Positions 63,325 through 64,000 of a DNA stretch of 64,000 bases are shown here, piece after piece. How positions within the stretch are numbered: position 1 is the stretch's first letter; each line of letters opens with the position of its first letter. The notes below the pieces were generated by a model. It saw only the letters and a program-made list of their open reading frames with translations. It was not told the origin of the DNA and searched no databases. The stretch is from Salinibaculum litoreum. GTDB taxonomy: Archaea; Halobacteriota; Halobacteria; Halobacteriales; Haloarculaceae. Location of the stretch: NCBI GenBank assembly GCA_009789175.1, contig CP046866.1:372001-436000 (forward strand). The letters run 5' to 3'. The position numbers were made by a program, and so were the translations under genes.

Positions 63325-64000
63325 ATGAATATCGCCGAGCGGTTCGGGAGCCAGTCACCGGTTGTGGGGATGGTCCACCTGCCGCCGTTGCCGGGGGCAC
63401 CCCGCTTTGCCGGCGACCGGACGGAACTGCGCGGGCGCGCCCTCGCTGACGCTCTTGCCCTCGTCGAGGGCGGTGTCGATGCCTTGCTCGTCGAGAACTA
63501 CGGCGACGCCCCGTACTATCCCGACGAGGTACCCCAGCACACCGTCGCCGAAATGACGGCTTTCGTCCGGGAACTCGGCATTGGCGTCGAGGTCCCCTAC
63601 GGCGTCAACGTCCTCAGAAACGATGCGGCGGCTGCGCTCTCGGTGGCGGGAGCCGCGGGCGGTTCGTTCGTCCGGGTGAACGTCCACACCGGTGCTCGCG
63701 TCACCGACCAGGGGTTGCTGGAAGGACAGGCAGCGGAGACGTTGCGCCTGCGTGACCGACTGGACTCCGACGTGGCGATTCTCGCCGACGTGGCCGTCAA
63801 ACACTCCGCACCGGCCAGCGAGCGCGCTATCGCCGACGTGGCCGAGGAGACAATCACACGCGGGCTTGCCGATGGCCTGGTCGTTTCCGGCCCCGCGACA
63901 GGGGAAGCAGCCGACGCCGACGAACTGAAAGCCGTACTGGACCGCCGGGACGAAGTCGACCAGAACGTGCCGGTCTTCGTCGGCAGCGGCGTCACTGCGG
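63325..64000 (+). CDS. BtpA-family protein (partial, runs off the window)
   Basis: The frame starts at ATG 63325 and is open to the window end (about 225 residues). It reads ERFGSQSPVVGMVHLPPLPG, then VDALLVENYGDAPYYPDEVP and PYGVNVLRNDAAAAL. These match the BtpA/SgcQ TIM-barrel family, named for a role in photosystem I assembly in cyanobacteria but common in archaea with unknown function. The C-terminus is not in the window. Confidence 0.85.
   Translation, partial: MNIAERFGSQSPVVGMVHLPPLPGAPRFAGDRTELRGRALADALALVEGGVDALLVENYGDAPYYPDEVPQHTVAEMTAFVRELGIGVEVPYGVNVLRNDAAAALSVAGAAGGSFVRVNVHTGARVTDQGLLEGQAAETLRLRDRLDSDVAILADVAVKHSAPASERAIADVAEETITRGLADGLVVSGPATGEAADADELKAVLDRRDEVDQNVPVFVGSGVTA

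Overview
The window comes from a haloarchaeon (class Halobacteria). The evidence is GC-rich DNA, strongly acidic proteins, many Tat lipoproteins (RR signal plus lipobox Cys), dodecin, a halocyanin-like cupredoxin, CheF, KEOPS Pcc1, archaeal ribosomal proteins S15 and S1e (S3Ae), short-leader TATA promoters and archaeal type IV pilin genes. I could not name the genus or species.

Positions 1-31.7 kb are mostly core chromosome. In order they hold: the tail of a membrane protein; hisD; a Tat lipoprotein; an A-type Fe-S carrier and dodecin; a low-information remnant zone with a zinc-ribbon tyrosine recombinase; a Tat lipoprotein; a NADH dehydrogenase-like operon nuoA-B-CD-H-I that stops after nuoI; a CheF-like taxis protein with a receiver-like tail; purE and purK around a small HTH gene; an Agl23-like membrane protein; ribH with an aminotransferase; a broken and an intact lipoprotein; a GAF-PAS-PAS-LOV histidine kinase; ribL with a JAMM protease; a GIDE-like membrane protein; an S1-OB-DHH RecJ-type nuclease; a secreted PLD-family protein; a HEAT-repeat protein; a halocyanin; and the operon rps15 - RecJ/Cdc45-like - pcc1 - rps1e.

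Positions 31.9-59 kb are dominated by surface pilus genes. Two tandem paralogous large pilin-like proteins (31956-35809) come first. A five-gene minor pilin-like cassette lies on the + strand (43069-46291), followed by a 1449-residue pilin-anchored CARDB/vWA adhesin-like gene (46492-50841). A second copy of the same five-gene cassette lies on the - strand (50984-54297), immediately downstream of its PilC-type membrane protein and PilB-type ATPase (54308-58974). The two cassettes therefore face each other across the giant vWA gene. The likely picture is one pilus assembly machine with two alternative minor-pilin sets and a large tip or surface adhesin.

Inside this pilus region, between the tandem pilins and cassette A, sits a 6.75-kb integrated plasmid-like element (about 35973-42720). 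It entered at the 3' end of a tRNA-Ala(GGC) gene and is bounded by a 13-bp direct repeat. It carries an unknown Cys-rich protein, a rolling-circle HUH replication initiator, an AT-rich P-loop ATPase gene broken by a nonsense codon and by an IS5-like element, an orphan antitoxin-like RHH protein, and a tyrosine integrase next to the tRNA. I see no pleolipovirus structural genes in it.

Positions 59-64 kb return to core genes: an aminotransferase with an overlapping Lrp regulator, a small HTH protein, an MFS transporter, a thioredoxin-fold protein and a partial BtpA-family gene.

All calls come from reading the sequence. No database search was run. DUF numbers and family names are from memory and are hedged where uncertain.
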